Position numbers and translations under genes: made by a program. The notes under the pieces were generated by a model. It saw only the letters and a list, made by a program, of their open reading frames with translations, searched no databases and was not told where the DNA came from. Shown here one piece after another: positions 29,601 through 31,952 of a DNA stretch of 31,952 bases (the first letter of the stretch is position 1; every line of letters begins with the position of its first letter). The stretch is from Acidimicrobiaceae bacterium UBA7830 (lineage in GTDB: Bacteria; Actinomycetota; Acidimicrobiia; Acidimicrobiales; Ilumatobacteraceae): positions 1 through 31,952 of the forward strand of contig DLTS01000047.1 in the NCBI GenBank assembly GCA_002501485.1, given 5' to 3'.

Positions 29601-30701
29601 GCAGATTGTTACTGGTGTTGCGAATAGGTATCGCCGTCGCTGACCTGTCATAACTCCGAATGTCACTGCGATTAAAGCAGAAAATGTCAATCCGAAGAGC
29701 ATTACCGACAGCACGCTTGAAGGCGAGAATTGGTAGTCGCTAAATGGATCAGTGGCTCTGGTCTCGCTACTCGTAGAGCTTGAGCTCGAGGCTTTCGTCC
29801 AAAGAATTGTCGCTGGAATTGTGCCTGAGGGGTTGATTGGTCCTTTGAGCCAAGCAACTGTTTCTTTCGTCCACACGATTGGTGAGGACTGAGTTTCTGC
29901 CACTCCTTCAGTCCCATCGAACACACTGGGCGCGTCCGTTTGGTTAGCAGCGCTTGACGATTCTGATGTCAGGCTTCCTGACCCATCTGGCTGCTCGGCG
30001 GTGCCTGAAGTTGTCATCGCCTGATTAGTTGAAGGCATCGACTGCGAGACCGCAGGAAGTTCGTGTCCTTCGAGGACAGCGTGGACAACTATGCGTTGGC
30101 GGGTCGAGTATTTGGGATGACAAGAGACGAGGCTCAATGTGGGGACTGTTGGCCATTGGGTCGATATCTCCGCGTGGTCTGCCGGCCCGACGATCGCGGT
30201 TCCCACGGAGGTGTACCGATGTATTCCTGATGAAGTTGTGAGAATGATTTCGTCACCGGGGTTGATTTCATCAATTCTGGAAAATGGTGAGCCATGTGAG
30301 GTTCGGTGACCTGCGATAGCAGCGTTCCCCTGCTCGCCAGGCATAGAACTATCTGGAAAGTGACCGGGTCCAAGGCGGAGTTCATTCGCTCCAACCCCGG
30401 AAACGAACACCCATTCTGCATCAATTTTCGGGATGCTCAGCTGACCTATTGGCTCCCCGATATTTGCGACAGGCCGTTGTTCGAAAAGGTACGACAGTGC
30501 TGGAACGGTTCGCCCTGCAGGCGAAGGCAAGTCTGCGACAGTTACGAACTCGAGTTCGTCAAGGAGGCGTCGTTGTTCAAGTCGTGTTTCGATGCCTGTG
30601 CCGTAGATCAGGAACGCTACAAAGCCCGCCAAAAGCGCTCCCGAGAGAAGCAGCACGGCTGCAAAGCCCGTGAGGAGGGAGGTCAGCGGTCGATATTTCA
30701 T
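29535..30701 (-). CDS. Class E-like sortase with a long Ser/Thr linker and C-terminal membrane segments
   Basis: A 388-aa transpeptidase that anchors proteins to the wall or joins subunits. The start is ATG 30701, with GGAAG upstream; a TTG at 30737 lacks support. An N-terminal membrane helix (about 10-34) precedes the sortase domain (about 88-215), with LSIPKIDAEWV, GPGHFPDSSMPGEQGNAAIAGHRTS (His132), LSLVSCHPKYSTRQR (Cys194 and Arg201/203). An S/T-rich linker (about 215-320) follows, then two membrane helices near the C-terminus. That extra C-terminal part is unusual for class E sortases. The catalytic residues are all present. It is convergent with the 59-aa ORF and divergent from the lipoprotein at 30840. 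Confidence 0.88.
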   Translation of the reverse strand: MKYRPLTSLLTGFAAVLLLSGALLAGFVAFLIYGTGIETRLEQRRLLDELEFVTVADLPSPAGRTVPALSYLFEQRPVANIGEPIGQLSIPKIDAEWVFVSGVGANELRLGPGHFPDSSMPGEQGNAAIAGHRTSHGSPFSRIDEINPGDEIILTTSSGIHRYTSVGTAIVGPADHAEISTQWPTVPTLSLVSCHPKYSTRQRIVVHAVLEGHELPAVSQSMPSTNQAMTTSGTAEQPDGSGSLTSESSSAANQTDAPSVFDGTEGVAETQSSPIVWTKETVAWLKGPINPSGTIPATILWTKASSSSSTSSETRATDPFSDYQFSPSSVLSVMLFGLTFSALIAVTFGVMTGQRRRYLFATPVTICSSVVALYLFYSAVQDILPAGV

Positions 30702-30839
30702 GAGCGATTTTCTTCCGATTTGGAAGATTAGACACAAATCAAATATATAATGTTCCAGTCCATTCGACTATCTAAATGTCGAGTTCTTCGGAGTCGGACT
30801 AAAAGTAGTTCGAGGAAGCTATGTGGGGAGTTTTAAAAG
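30702..30839. promoter_or_regulatory. Divergent AT-rich region between sortase and lipoprotein
   Basis: An AT-rich stretch separates the two start codons. On the plus strand a perfect TATAAT (30746-30751) lies about 89 bases upstream of the lipoprotein start, but no good -35 accompanies it. On the minus strand the same run gives TATATT-like boxes for the sortase. The two genes are probably expressed from overlapping promoters. Confidence 0.4.

Positions 30840-31952
<1,113 letters not shown>

Overview
The window holds most of a bacterial flagellar gene cluster plus an adjoining signalling and envelope locus. Four things suggest an actinobacterium, plausibly a free-living Acidimicrobiia-type lineage: moderate GC by eye, Thr/Pro-rich '(T)n-V-P' linkers in exported proteins (even a TTTTT run in MotB), a class E-like sortase, and lipoproteins with a septum-formation-like domain. 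No rRNA, tRNA or other phylogenetic marker is present, so the taxon is inferred.

Layout. Positions 2-10297 read on the minus strand. From the promoter-proximal end the order is: a 30-aa ORF, fliW, csrA, fliA (sigma-28), a flgN-like chaperone, flgK, flgL; then flbD, motA, motB; then flagellin with a strong intrinsic terminator; then fliD, fliS, a FliT-position small protein; then flgB and flgC at the edge. Positions 10588-13205 (minus) hold a NarL-type response regulator and its soluble histidine kinase. Positions 13385-20543 (plus) hold the switch and export genes fliM, fliN, fliO, fliP, fliQ, fliR, flhB and flhA. They are followed by a small membrane protein and two more NarL-type regulators (20540-22383). 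Positions 22472-29600 (plus) hold a tightly packed set: a 1306-aa multidomain lipoprotein, a membrane histidine kinase with a PQ-loop-like sensor, a second lipoprotein and a 59-aa membrane peptide. A class E-like sortase (29535-30701, minus) and a lipoprotein running off the right edge (30840 onward, plus) close the window.

How the parts fit. The left arm supplies late flagellar parts, the stator and the FliW-CsrA-FliA regulators; the right arm supplies the switch and export gate. Two paralogous kinases and three paralogous response regulators sit between and beside the arms. A repeated GACATTTGTC site lies in the divergent promoter region between them, with one-mismatch copies upstream of the fliW operon and of the large lipoprotein. 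The most novel part is the possible envelope-sensing module (22472-29600), whose lipoproteins and PQ-loop-like kinase may feed the NarL-type regulators encoded beside the flagellar export genes. Sequence supports the gene order, domains and motif repeats; the signalling circuit is inference.
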